DNA from: Lantana camara
Taxonomy: Eukaryota; Streptophyta; Magnoliopsida; Lamiales; Verbenaceae
Length of the DNA: 64,000 bases
Reading direction: 5' to 3'
NCBI GenBank assembly: GCA_037501455.1
Contig: CM074865.1
Coordinates: 15,508,501 to 15,572,500, forward strand
The notes beneath the pieces were generated by a model. It worked only from the letters and a program-made list of their open reading frames with translations. It did not search any database and was not told where the DNA came from. Shown here piece by piece: positions 12,291 to 23,233 of this stretch; the stretch's first letter is position 1, and each line of letters starts with the position of its first letter. A program made the position numbers and the translations under genes.

Positions 12291-13114
12291 TTTTTAACCC
12301 TGCTTTTAGTCTTCCAAGGCGGGACTCTCCAACTCCCGGCATTTAATTCCCCCATTACCCAAGGCGATGTGATTACAGATGGTCTCCTTTAAATTCACCA
12401 CCAACTCCCCACTTCTTCAGATCTCTTATGCTAAATCATCTATGTATTTGTTTAGCTCTCACCGATCTGTGTATAGATGCTCCCTTTTTTCCATCTGCAA
12501 CAAATTCAGATGGGTAAGAAAATAAACATGGGAGCATCTATACACAATCGGTGACAGCTAAACCAATAAGGGGGTGAACTTACTGCTTTTAAAGGTGACA
12601 GTGGGCTGCCAGGCATCAAATCCCCACTTCTACAGATCTGTAATGGTCGATCATCTATGAACGATTTAGATCTCACCGATCTGTACAAAGATGCTCCCCA
12701 TTTTTTTCCCATTTTTTCCCCATTTTCTGTAATGGTCGATCATCAAATCCCTATTTTTTTCCCATTTTTTAGATCTCACCGATCTCTACAAATTCACCTC
12801 TTAATTACGATTATCATAGCCTAACTAGACAAACCCAGATTTTAATTCCGAATATTCATGGCCTAACTCTACAAACCCAGCTTTTAATTAAAACTTTTTC
12901 ATAGCCTAACTCGACAAACCCAACTTTTAATTACGAGTTTTCATCTTTTAATTCGACAAGCACAGGTTCTCCCCCATTCGCCAAAGCAGAAAATAAACAA
13001 CCGAATATACACTGCAAAATATTTACGTGCTTGTTTAAATGTAGGATTACAACCGAAGGTGACCATACTACCAAAAATGAAGAATCACCCGTAATCTTAC
13101 ACCAAGGGGAATCA
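12291..13114. other. Non-coding repeats between minisatellite and zinc-finger pseudogene
   Basis: Apart from the hairpin listed separately, 12635-12800 contains further direct copies of the ATCTCACCGATCT / AGATGCTCCC motif. 12795-12960 contains about four degenerate units of a CATAGCCTAACTNGACAAACC repeat of roughly 45-50 bp. I see no supported coding sequence. Confidence 0.55.
12451..12562. repeat. Near-perfect inverted repeat, potential hairpin RNA
   Basis: The left arm 12451-12485 (TTTAGCTCTCACCGATCTGT, then GTATAGATGCTCCC) pairs with the right arm 12529-12562 (GGGAGCATCTATACACAATC, then GGTGACAGCTAAA). Arms are about 33 nt with only a few mismatches. The loop itself contains a 7-bp stem (CCATCTG / CAGATGG). 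The size and pairing resemble a short MIRNA or MITE-type hairpin. It may equally be a chance product of the local repeats, which recur in direct orientation nearby. Confidence 0.6.
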
Positions 13115-13429
13115 TCAAATAAATGATCGTACTAGGAAGGCTATCCATGAGACAAGAAGAAGAGTTGCCATAAATTTTAACTTCAACTTCAGAAGTCTGA
13201 TTTCAGCATCCCGGACAACGATCTTCTTGTCGTAGCTAGCGAAAAGTGCTCTCATTTCAGGGGTAGGTTCTGGATCGATCCACAGCCACAAGAGACAAGT
13301 TCCCTTGCAACATTTAGCAAACCTCCGATGAGGATTTCTGGAAGTCTTAGAAGTGAAAACACGGGCTGGGACACCACAATAACATAACAGCCTCTACTCA
13401 TTCTGCACTGACGATGTTGAATTAAACAT
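13115..13429 (-). pseudogene. GRF-type zinc-finger small protein, in-frame stop
   Basis: On the minus strand ATG at 13429 opens a 105-codon frame ending at TGA 13115-13117, interrupted by TAG at codon 12 (13394-13396). After the stop it reads CYCGVPARVFTSKTSRNPHR, RFAKCCKGTC, then LWIDPEP. These are the Cys and aromatic positions of plant GRF-type zinc fingers (CxCG...NPxRRF..C....C..W.WxDPE). A polar helix (KKIVVRDAEIRLLKLKLK) and a C-terminal hydrophobic anchor (FMATLLLVSWIAFLV) follow, the usual layout of the short plant members, which are often near transposons. An intron or alternative start cannot be ruled out, but no other good start is visible, so I call it broken. Confidence 0.72.
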
Positions 13430-14840
13430 CTTAACAAGATAATCTGCCCATTAACAACCATTGAAGCGTTAGTTGGCATCAATACCATTTCCAGCTAAAC
13501 ATTGCAGATATAAACCAAAATGGAAATGAAATGCAAATAGAACAGGAAAGAATACAACATCAAAGATTCAAATCTAGAACGGCAAAAGGTCTCATACACT
13601 TCCTTGATATGCTTTACTGTCCTGGTCTCCGTCGCCAGATGAAAATTACGGCACCAATCGCGCAAAGCAAGCTTGCAAAAGAAGACTCCGATGGGGGCTG
13701 GTGAGACTTAGTAAAGCAGAGGTTTGGAGGAAGCAAATTTGGACTGGCGCTAGGAAAAACGTAAGGGCAACCCAGTCTTTTTAGGTGATTAGGGGGTTTA
13801 GGAAAAATATATTGTGTATTGTTGACCTCAAACATAGATTTTTCAAACTAGGGTGTTTAGGATAACTTTTGACCATTATTGATCCTGTTTAATAACTCCC
13901 CCTTCAAAAATCGGATATTTTTTTTAATAATTTAGATCTCCAAATTCCCAACCTAAAAATCTCATCTGAATTAAAGGTTTTGTGGTCAGGCGTTAATCTT
14001 CTTTAGAGATCTCCAAATTCCCAATTTAAAAATCTTATTTAGATCAAAACTCTCTACGGTTTGGGAACAATTTCGCGAAGGCTTGATATTAAACACAAAG
14101 ATGCTTGATATCAAATAGAAAAAAACCGCTATTAAATAATTTTACAATATTCCAGTTAACCTGTTAAGCTTCACTGAAAAATAATAATTTAATAATAATT
14201 CCATTGAGATATATTGTGATTTTTCAAATAAAAATTTTTAAGATGAAAAGTAACCTTAAATTTGTAAAGGAAATAATGGAGTCCTGCTAAATAATTCTTC
14301 TAAGTTTCAATAGATATTTTCAATCTATTGATATTTTGCCTAATTTCTCAATTTTCATCTTGAATTCAATTTATTTCTGAATTTTCAAAGTTTTCTCAAT
14401 TTTCAATAAGTTCTTATTAATTTAAATATTCTTTTCCCTTTTTTTTTCCCATGATGAGTCACAAAATTGTTTTGATAAAGAGTAGGACTCTGTTGATGTA
14501 TTTATTTATTTATTTTTAGATATATGAGATTTTTTTATTTTTTTATTTTTGGAAAATAGGAAATTTGGGACATTAAGTACCTTTAACTTGACATTTAGGG
14601 TTTTTCTCTTTTCTCTCTAGAAGTCTGTCTCTTCTTCCTCTTTGATTTGTTTTCCAAAGAGATCCAGATCTCAAACTCTAATCTATGTTGTTTGCAATTT
14701 ATTTCTTTTTATTTGGTTGTTTCTCTCGTATGAGAGTAGTTTTTCTCTCGTATGAGAGCTGTTTTCCCTCTCGAATGAGAGCAGTTTTAATTTCTTTTTC
14801 TTTCGAGATCTCAGGTTCTCTCGGTGCTGCAAACGTCCGT
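13430..14840. other. Intergenic, no supported gene
   Basis: AT-rich sequence. A short duplicated segment (GATCTCCAAATTCCCAA at about 13936 and 14006) and T-rich runs are visible. A 73-codon frame on the minus strand (13614-13835) ends in a hydrophobic stretch but has no recognisable family or splice context, so it is not called. Confidence 0.5.
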
Positions 14841-14845
14841 TTCTT

Positions 14846-15127
14846 TTGTCACTCATGGATGGCTGCGTTACACCTGATCACGAGTCGACCTATATGACTC
14901 AATCTCTAGCAACTACAGAATGTTCAAGTGCTAAGAATTTGGTGGTGGAAAAAGTCTTTGGTTGTGTTCTCATGGTTTTTACAAGTATTAGATCTAGTTT
15001 TGAGAATGTCAGTTTTTGTTCTATTAGACGTGGTGCAAATATGATCGCCCACAAATTTGTTAGAATTGCGGCCTCGAGCCTGCGTTGCTTTCCTCATTAT
15101 TCCATTGTATGTTTTAATTTTGGTTGA
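14846..15127 (+). pseudogene. LINE-type RNase H fragment
   Basis: A short open frame includes FTSIRSSFENVSFCSIRRGA followed by NMIAHKFVRIAAS. This matches the C-terminal helix/strand pattern of the RNase H-like domain at the end of plant LINE reverse transcriptases and related host proteins (..F..V.FSHVRRSAN.VAH.LA..A). No RT or upstream catalytic DED residues are seen, so it is a fragment. Roughly 14985-15095 carries the similarity. Confidence 0.5.
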
Positions 15128-15496
15128 TTTAGTAGATTTCCCCTTCGGAGTTTACGTTTCAAAAAAAAATTTGACATTTCATGCCACTAAGTGTTGCGAT
15201 TGCAATTTAAGGACTTCAAGTAGTAAAAGGTGGCAATTAAGGACAATTTTCCCTCTAATTTTGAATTGAGGTCGGATCAAGTCACGTGCACGGCATGAAT
15301 CATCTGAAAACGCAGATGTAATACTAGATAAATAAAATCTAGGCACATTCATTATGTGAAGTACGAGATAAAGCACAATAATGGAGCAGAACTCAGTAGA
15401 AGATCCAAACCGATGAATGGAGTAGAAGATCCTGCGACATTAGGAATTAAGAACTTGGTAAATAATTAAGAGGTTATCCTAAATAAATAAAGGGTG
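15128..15496. other. Intergenic with relic of the F-box flank repeat
   Basis: No gene is seen. From about 15445 the string ATTAAGAACTTGGTAAATAATTAAG.. resembles segments near 26990 and 35265 (see findings), suggesting an old copy of the sequence that flanks the F-box genes. Confidence 0.45.
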
Positions 15497-15906
15497 AGTT
15501 ACGTCCAACTACCCTATGGTTTGGCCTAATTACAATTTAATCCCTATTCTTTGCATATTTATAATATAGTCCCTGAACTTTACATTCCGTTTGAGGTCCT
15601 TGACGTCCGTTAGGGTTCCGTTAAGTTGGTTAGTTATCCTCCAAAATTGCCTTTGAATTTATTACAAATACATCCATACAGTTTCTTTTTAATAACAAAA
15701 TGATCCCTATTGTTTTTTTTTTTTAATAAGAAAATGATCCCTATTCTTTTTGCAATTTCGGAAAGAGAACTGATCAACTTATCGTAATCCTAATGGACGT
15801 CAGGGACCTCAAATGGAATGTAAAATTTAGGGACAACATTATAAATATGCAAAGAATAGAACTTGAGTTGTAATTAGGCCAAACCTGAGGGTAGTTGAAT
15901 GTAATT
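15497..15906. mobile_element. Fold-back (MITE-like) element, about 410 bp
   Basis: Long terminal inverted repeats of about 130 bp. The left arm starts near AGTTACGTCCAACTACCCTA and runs to CGTTAGGGTTCCGTTAA; the right arm is its inverse and ends GGGTAGTTGAATGTAATT. The inner part is T-rich. No coding capacity. It interrupts the old F-box flank repeat, with matching sequence on both sides (15445-15490 and 15915-15975). Confidence 0.8.
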
Positions 15907-17029
15907 GTTTCATAAATTAATATCCAGTTAGATTAGAATTAGAAGAAAATAAATCACAATCAGATTAGAATTAAGAGAAATATTAGCCTAATAAAGGAAA
16001 AATTATGTTTTTAGACCAATTTGATAAATATCGTTGCAATATTAGTTTTATTCGTTTCAAAATTTCAAAAATAGTTCCATACTTTAAGAAAACGTTGCAG
16101 TTTCACTCGTTTCAAAAATTCAAAAATGGTTCCATAATTTAAGAAAATATTACAATAATGGTCCAACATATTGCAATAATGGTCTCACTATTAACTAGAT
16201 GATGGAAAAGGCATGTGAGAATCATGTATACTGTTAGAAATCTGTCAAATTAAATAAAAATATTATTTTAATTAATGGAGATCACTTTTTTTATAAAATA
16301 AAATAACATAAACAAAAAACTTAAACAATAATAAAAAAAAAGACGTTAACGTTTTAAAGAAAAAAAAAAAATGTGGTGTGATGGCGAACGTCGTGTAAAG
16401 CACGCAGAATGACATCTGGCGCACTACTTCGCTTCATTTAATACGTGATCAACATTTTTATCATGCAGAGGGATAGTGGGTCATGTGATCACTTATCGAG
16501 CTAGATGATCCGAACTATCAAACAAATGAAGAATTCAAACTCTGGGTTGGCTAGGGGTGGGGGAGGAGGGCATTGTCGCACCCTTGATTGTGATGGCCAT
16601 CACCTACTTTGAGATTCGAGTAAGGCTGTCTAACAATGTTAGTCAGAGGCCACGTGTCCCCATAGAAGGTTGCCACTTGGGGTAGTGGGGTCGAGCTGTG
16701 TCAATATTCATGTAAAATTAAATATGATATTATCTAAAAGAAATAACCCATATATGAGATAATTATTTAACAAAAAAATTATTGTGATTTCTCTAAATAC
16801 AGAAGAAATTTGTGTAATTATGTTAAACTTTAAGCACATAACTATAACTATTTTTTATATTATATTCAGATAAAAATGTAAAATTGATTCCGTACGTTTT
16901 CATTTTGGCAATTTAACCCTATCGAAATTATGTTTATTTACTTTAATAGATTTCTGACGGTGCACCGTGCACATGATTTCACATACTTTTTTCGTTACCT
17001 AACTAACCGTGGGATCATTATTACAACGT
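15907..17029. other. Intergenic, no supported gene
   Basis: AT-rich. 15925-15985 contains two copies of a GATTAGAATTA.. motif shared with 27045 and 35310. 16020-16200 has repeated TTCAAAAATAGTTCCATA / TTCAAAAATGGTTCCATA segments. 16540-16700 is locally GC-richer with two short inverted motifs around GCCACGTGTCCCC. No gene is visible. Confidence 0.45.
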
Positions 17030-17253
17030 GTGGGATCATTATTTCACATCCAGAATGATGTGTTGTATGTTTTGACTCATGTTCTCATAGGGTATCCTTT
17101 CATAACTTCTACGAAGGGCCAAGGACTCTCTCAAAAGACCAAAGCAATTAAAAGAAAGATTTTGCAAAGCTTCAAACAAGATTTCAATGGTCCTCTTGGA
17201 AACTTTTACGCAAACTCATCATCTCAATATAACCATTGGCTCTTCATCATACA
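17030..17253 (+). repeat. Left half of a host repeat split by the Helitron
   Basis: Homologous to 36945-37145. Shared text includes CATAGGGTATCCTTTCATAA, GACCAAAGCAATTAAAAGAA and CATCTCAATATAACCATTG. The homology stops at A17253 and resumes at T24437, while 37145/37146 is continuous. The right half is listed at 24437. Confidence 0.85.
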
Positions 17254-17447
17254 CTAGTGATTATGCACACCCTACATATGTGCCAAAAAAATCAAATATT
17301 ATTATTAAAATAGATTAAAATTAAAAAAAATTATTAATAAAAATTAAATAATTACTAAATTACGATAAATAAATTTGATGATATCATTAGTAAAAAGAAA
17401 AAGATAATAAGAATATATAAAAGTTATTAAAAGAAAAAGATTATCTA

Positions 17448-18176
17448 GATAGGTTTACTATATGGTAGGTCATGACCCACTAGTCATTCATCTCAAATTG
17501 TGACACATGCCATTTTCTCCCTCTTCTTTACTTTTTATGTATTATCGTTATTTTTGTTTAGTTTGTTCTCACTTTTCCTATTTAGATTATTATTATTTCT
17601 TATAAAATATATAATTCTATGTATTTTTCAACTATGATATGTATAAAATAAAATTTAATTATGTGTATATGTTTTTTTTCTAAATCTAATATATTGCTTA
17701 ATTTTTTTTTTCCAAACTTGTGAAATCACTACTATTTGAACATATTACATGTAGATTACATAAAATTTATTTTTTTCTTAACATATTATTCAATTATAAA
17801 ATATTATTAATTATTTTAAAAAACAAATATAACTAATTTGAGTCGTTAAATATAAAATGAACATATTTTGAAGGTAAAATTAATTTGTAGATATAAAAAA
17901 AAAAATTAATTCTCCATATACAATATTTTATTAGATAAAAAAAAGTAATATAAATAATTAAGTTTTATTTTATACATATCATAATTGAAAAATAAATAGA
18001 ATTATATATTTTTATAAGAAATAATAATAATCTAACGAAATAGAAAAAGTGAGAAAAAACTAAACAAAAATAAGGATAATGCATAAAAAATAAAGAAGAG
18101 AGAGAAAGTGACATGTATCACAATCTAAGAGGAATGGCCTAGTGGGTTATGACCTAGCATATAGTAAACCAGATAG
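17448..18176. mobile_element. Palindromic fold-back element inside the Helitron, about 730 bp
   Basis: The left arm (GGTTTACTATATGGTAGGTC.. at 17451, continuing through ATTATCGTTATTTTTGTTTA) and the right arm (inverse, ending near 18175) match imperfectly for over 200 bp each. The centre is AT-rich. No coding sequence. It might be a foldback DNA element or a large internal palindrome of the Helitron itself. Confidence 0.72.
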
Positions 18177-18457
18177 GTTATCGAGATACAAAAGAAAAGA
18201 AAGTTCAGAGATAATACGTGCAATAGTAAAATAAATAAATAAATAAAGAGTTTTAAAGATAAAATAGTGGCAGAAAAGATACACAATATTGAAAAAGATA
18301 AAAAACTATGAAAATATTAACGTGATGTGAAAGAAAAAGGGAGTTCAGGATAATACTTCAATAAATAAAAAGAAAAGAAAAGATTAAAAAGTCAGGGGCA
18401 GAAAAGGAAAGAGTCCAAGACACCATATCTACCCCTGACGCTTAATAATATAGTATA

Positions 18458-18778
18458 GGGGAAAATATCATTTTTCGTCCTCTACAGATGCCCTTTTTCG
18501 GTTTTGGTCCCGAACTTTTTACTTTTTTCACATTGCATCTTTTATGTTTCAAAAAATCTCAATTTCAGTCATTTAACTAACGGACGTTAATTTTTAACGG
18601 AAAAAGGCGAGTGTCACTCACGCGCCACTCACATTCGGTCAATTTTTTAACATCCGTTGGCTAAAGAACTGAAATTGAGATTTTTTGGAACATAAAGGAT
18701 GCAATGTGAGAAAAGTTAAAAGATCAGGACCAAAACCGAAAAAGGACATCTGTAGAGGACGAAAAATGATATTTTCCC
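18458..18778. mobile_element. MITE, 321 bp, TA target duplication
   Basis: Terminal inverted repeats of about 140 bp start GGGAAAATATCATTTTTCGT and end with the inverse ..GATATTTTCCC. TA flanks both ends (18456-18457, 18779-18780). The element sits in the 5'-terminal motif of the Helitron. No open frame. Confidence 0.8.
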
Positions 18779-18786
18779 TACAGTAT

Positions 18787-19938
18787 TGATGGTGCAGAAA
18801 CTTGTAAAGGATTTAAACACCAATCACTTTAGAATTTGTTTGTAGAAGGGAAGACCATCACAGGCGTTGAGCCTCAGGAACTGGGTTTCCAATGAGCGTA
18901 GGTTCTTCCAGCTAGGATAACACCAGGAAATCGTGCAGCAAGGGTGCAGAAAATGGTGAAATATACGAAGCTTTAGAGAAGATGAAGATGCAGAGGAAAA
19001 TGATGCCCAGTTCAGTAGTGTTGAGTCTTGTGAAGAAGATGAATTAGGGAAATGTGAGTATAAATCCCATATTTATAAGTTAAGGCCAAGGGTGTTTTGG
19101 GTAATCTGATCAAGTGGTCCCAAACCCAGTGTTGCCCTAGACACGTGGCCCAATATGGGAGATATGTGGAAAAGCATATGTAGGCCTGCCATAAAGGTAG
19201 CTGTAAAGCAATGGTGGCAGGTGCACTGCCAAGTACGGAGTGTCAGAGAGCGCTACATGGTTGTTACCGAGGGGTTGACGTGCTCGGTGTGAGTAGGCTT
19301 GAGGCACATCTAAGATAGAGGACCATGAGGGGTCCTAATTTAATGTAGTCTAATGAGGGCCCGAGGGCCTTGAGGGTCCGATGAGGGCCGAGGGGCTCAA
19401 GGGTCCAAGGACCAATGAAGGCCTGAGGGACGCGAGGGTCCAATGAGCGTCTGAGGGATGCGAGGGTCCAATGAAGGTCCAAGGACCAATGAGGGCCTGA
19501 GGGACGCGAGGGTCCAATGAGCGTCTGAGGGACGCGAGGGTCCAATGAAGGCCAGGACCTGAGGGACACGAGGGTCCATTGAGGGCCCGGGGACCAATGG
19601 AGGCCCGAGGGTCCAATAAGGGCCTGAGCGACACGAGGATCCAATGAGGGCCCGGGGGTCCAATGAGGGCCCAGGGACTAATGGGGGCCCGAGGGCCCAA
19701 TGAGAGACTAAGGACCAATGAGGACCCGAAGGCTCGAGGGTCCAATGAGGGCCCGAGGGACTCGAGGGTCCAGAGACCAATGAGGGTCAGAGGGGATACT
19801 TGTAGTTTTGCCAATTGCCAGGCTTTAGTAATTTCCATGTAGCTTATGAGGGCGGCTAAGTTGACCCAAAGATATAAGCAGCGAACCCATGAGGGCCCAC
19901 GTGTCATGACGTGGCCTCGTTATATTTGTGCTCCATCA
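18787..19938 (-). repeat. 3' LTR (left) of the Tat-like element, 1152 bp
   Basis: Direct repeat of 23234-24414. The outer part matches over the whole stretch from TGATGGTGCAGAAACTTGTA to the repeat zone. From about 19350 to 19795 it consists of degenerate GGGTCCAATGAGGGCC-type short tandem units, which differ in number from the other LTR. Confidence 0.9.
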
Positions 19939-19952
19939 TTTGCCCCCCAACT
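19939..19952 (-). other. Polypurine tract of the Tat-like element
   Basis: The minus strand reads AGTTGGGGGGCAAA and directly precedes the LTR start TGATGG. Confidence 0.8.
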
Positions 19953-20082
19953 CTATAGTCACAATGTTGTGGCATATAGAGTTTGAACTTGAACTCCTAG
20001 AGGGTGTGAATCAGGGGGGACAATGGGCGTCCCGAGCGCTCATTCTGCAGAGCATTAAATGCAAGATCCTTCTCGCGAAACC
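19953..20082. other. Unique 3' segment between PPT and tandem array
   Basis: About 130 bp of non-repetitive element DNA next to the 3' LTR, containing GTTGTGGCATATAGAG. No coding potential. Confidence 0.5.
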
Positions 20083-22805
20083 CCGATGTTGAAAACGAGA
20101 GGGAACCCCGATGTGGAAATCGAGGGGAACCCGAATGTTAAAAATGATGGGGAAACCCCGATGTTGAAATCAAGGAGAACCCGAAGTTGAAAACGAGGGT
20201 GAACCTCGATATTAAAATTGAGGGGGAACCCCGATGTTAAAATCAAGGGGAACCCGAAGTTGAAAATGAGGGGGAACCCCGATATTGAAATTGAGGGAAA
20301 CCCTAAGTTGAAAACGAGGGCGAACCTCGATGTTGGAATCAAAGGAAACCCGAAGTTGAAAACGAGGGTGAACCTCGATATTAAAAATGAGGGAAAAACC
20401 CGGATGTTGAAATCAAGGGGAGCCCAAAGTTGAAAACGAGGGGGAACCCCGATGTTGAAATCGAGGGGAACGCTAAGTTGAAAACGAGGGGAACCCCAAT
20501 GTTGAAATCAAGGGGAACCCGAAGTTGAAAATGAGGGTGAACCTCGATATTAAAAATGAGGGGAAACCCCCATGTTGAAATCAAGGGGAACCCGAAATTG
20601 AAAACGAGGGTGAACCTCGATATTAAAAATGAGGGGGAAACCCCGATGTTGAAATCAAGGGGAACCCGAATGATGAAAACAAGAGGGTCCCCGATGTCTA
20701 AATCGAAGGGAACCCTGATGATGTAGACGAGGGGATCCCCGATGTCGGAGTCAAGGGGATCCCTGATTTTGAAAACGAGGGGGAACCCCGATGTTGAAAT
20801 CGAGGGGATCCCTGATGTTGAAAACGAGGGGGATCCCCGATGTTGAAATCGAGGGGATCCCCGATGTTGAAAAGAAGGGGGATCCCCGATGTTGAAATCG
20901 AGGGGATTCATGATCTTGAAAACGAGGGGGAACCCCGATGTTGAAATCGAGGGGATCCCTGATTTTGAAAACGAGAGGGAACCCCGATGTTGAAATAGAG
21001 GTGATCCCTGATGTTGAAAACGAGGGGGTCCCCGATGTCGAAATCGAGGGGAGTCCTAATGATGAAAACGAGGGCATCCCCGATGTTGAAATCGAGGGGA
21101 ACCCTGCTGAGGAGGACGAGGGGGTCCCCGATGTCAAAATCGAGGGGAACCCTGCTGAGGAGGACGAGGGGATCCCCGATGTCGGAATCGAAGGGATCCC
21201 TGCTGTTGAAAATGAGGGTGAACCCTGATGTCATAATCGAGGGGAACCCCAATGATGAAAACGAGGGGATCCCCGATGTCGGAATCGAGGGGATCCCTAC
21301 TGTTGAAAACGAGGGTGAACCTTGATGTCAAAATCGAGAGGAACCCCAATGATGAAAACGAGGGGATCCCCGATGTTGAAATCAAGGGGATCCTTGATGT
21401 TGAAAACGAGTTGGATTCCCTATGTTGAAATCGAGGGGGTCCCCGATGTCGAAATCGAGGGGAGTCCTAATGATGAAAACGAGGGCGTCCCCGATGTCGA
21501 AATCGAGGGGAACCCTGCTGAGGAGGACGAGGGGGTCCCCGATGTCGGAATCGAAGGGATCCCTGCTGTTGAAAACGAGGGTGAACCCTGATGTCATAAT
21601 CGAGGGGAACCCCAATGATGAAAACGAGGGGATCCCCGATGTCGGAATCGAGGGGATCCCTACTGTTGAAAACGAGGGTGAACCCTGATGTCAAAATCGA
21701 GAGGAACCCCAATGATGAAAACGAGGGGATCCCCGATGTTGAAATCAAGGGGATCCTTGATGTTGAAAACGAGTTGGATTCCCTATGTTGAAATCGAGGG
21801 GATCCCTAATCTTGAAAACGAGGGGGAACCCCGATGTTGAAATCGAGGGGATCCCTGATGTTGAAAACGAGGGGGATCCCCGATGTTGAAATCGAGGGGA
21901 TCCCTAATCTTGAAAAGAATGGGGAACCCCGATGTTGAAATCGAGGGGATCCCTAATCTTGAAAAGAAGGGGGAACCCCGATGTTGAAATCGAGGGGATT
22001 CATGATCTTGAAAACGAGAGGTTCCCCCGATGTTGAAATCGAGGGGATCCCTGATGTTGAAAACGAGGGGGAACCCCGATGTTGAAATCGAGGGGATCCC
22101 TAATGTTGAAAACGAGGGGGTCCCCGATGTCGAAATCGAGGGGAGCCCTAACGATGAAAACGAGGGGATCCCCGATGTCGGAATCGAGGGGAACCCTGAT
22201 GATAAGGACGAGGGTGAACCTCGATATTAAAAATGAGGGGGAACCCCGATGTTAAAATCAAGGGGATCCCTAATCTTGAAAACGAGGAGGAACCCCGATG
22301 TTGAAATCGAGGGGATCCCTGATATTGAAAACGAGTGGGTCGCCGATGTCGAAATCGAGGGGAGCCCTGGTGAGGAAAACGAGGGGATCCCCGATGTCAA
22401 AATCGAGGGGAGTCCTGATGTTGAAAACGAGGGGGAACCCCGATGCTGAAATCAAGGGGAACCCTAATCTCGACCGCTGTTGAAATCGAGGGGATCCCTG
22501 ATGTTGAAAACGAGGGGGAACCCCGATGCTGAAATCGAGGGGAACCCTGATGATAAAAACGAGGGGATCCCCGATGTCGAAATCGAGGGGATCTTTGATG
22601 TTGAAAACGAGGGGGAACCCTGATGCTAAAATCGATTGGAACCCTGATAATGAAAACGAGGGGATCCCCGATGTCAAAATCGAGGGGATCCTTGATGTTG
22701 AAATCGAGGGGATCCTTGGTGTTGAAAACGAGGGGGAACCCCGATGTTGAAATCGAGGGGATCCCTGATGATGAAAACGAGGGGATCCCTGATGATGAAA
22801 ACGTG
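20083..22805. repeat. 24/25-bp tandem array filling the Tat-like interior
   Basis: About 110 units alternate between GAGGGGATCCCTGATGTTGA+AAAC (24 bp) and GAGGGGGAACCCCGATGTTG+AAATC (25 bp). They form a 48-49 bp dimer, with many units carrying a GGATCC site. A higher-order duplication of about 363 bp is visible (for example GAGTTGGATTCCCTATGTTG at 21409 and 21772). Left-hand units (20083-20680) are a more diverged GAACCC/GAGGGTGAACC variant. The apparent proteins in several frames come from the near-multiple-of-three unit length. Confidence 0.93.
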
Positions 22806-23134
22806 GGGTTGCATGTACATATACCCCGGTGGTGGCATTGCCATAGTATATGCGCCAGTATTGGCGTCGTTTGCGACGGTAGTGGCGGGTATGAGCGTCA
22901 CGGGGGGATCAATGGAACCTCCAGCCCCTGTTTCAGTGATGGGGAAAGATCCCACTAAACCTCTTTACCCATGTTTCCTACTGTTGTGAGAGGAATGTTC
23001 CCGTCCATTGGGGTGTTTCCGGCTTGTGTGGCAGTGACGACAACGATGTTGGATCCGCCAGCTGGGTTCTCTTCGTTCACCGGAGGAAGAACTCCTCTGT
23101 TGACCAAAGCTCCAGATCTCGTTGTAGCAACCAT
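22806..23134 (-). pseudogene. gag: gag N-terminal fragment of the Tat-like element
   Basis: On the minus strand ATG 23134 opens MVATTRSGALVNRG.., a Tat-type gag start located about 80 nt after the primer site. A frameshift near 22960 moves the frame to ..TETGAGGSIDPPVTLI.., which then runs to GYMYMQPH and straight into the tandem array, the first units reading VFIIRDPL repeats. No gag core domain or zinc knuckle remains. Confidence 0.65.
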
Positions 23135-23211
23135 GGTGAAAGCTGCTGGTGTTACTTTTCAACTAGCTTTAAGAGGAAGAAACTGATGATGATGAAGAAG
23201 ATGATGATGGT

Positions 23212-23231
23212 TTCCCACAGACGGCGCCAAA
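23212..23231 (-). other. Primer-binding/leader signature of the Tat-like element
   Basis: The minus strand reads TTTGGCGCCGTCTGTGGGAA, 2 nt inside the 5' LTR. This GGCGCC leader is characteristic of Tat/Athila Ty3 elements; I do not assign the tRNA. Confidence 0.8.
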
Positions 23232-23233
23232 AA

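Noticed and set aside
20083..22805. CRISPR-like regular array
   Set aside because: Units are contiguous with no unique spacers, in a plant genome and inside an LTR element; it is a satellite-type tandem repeat.
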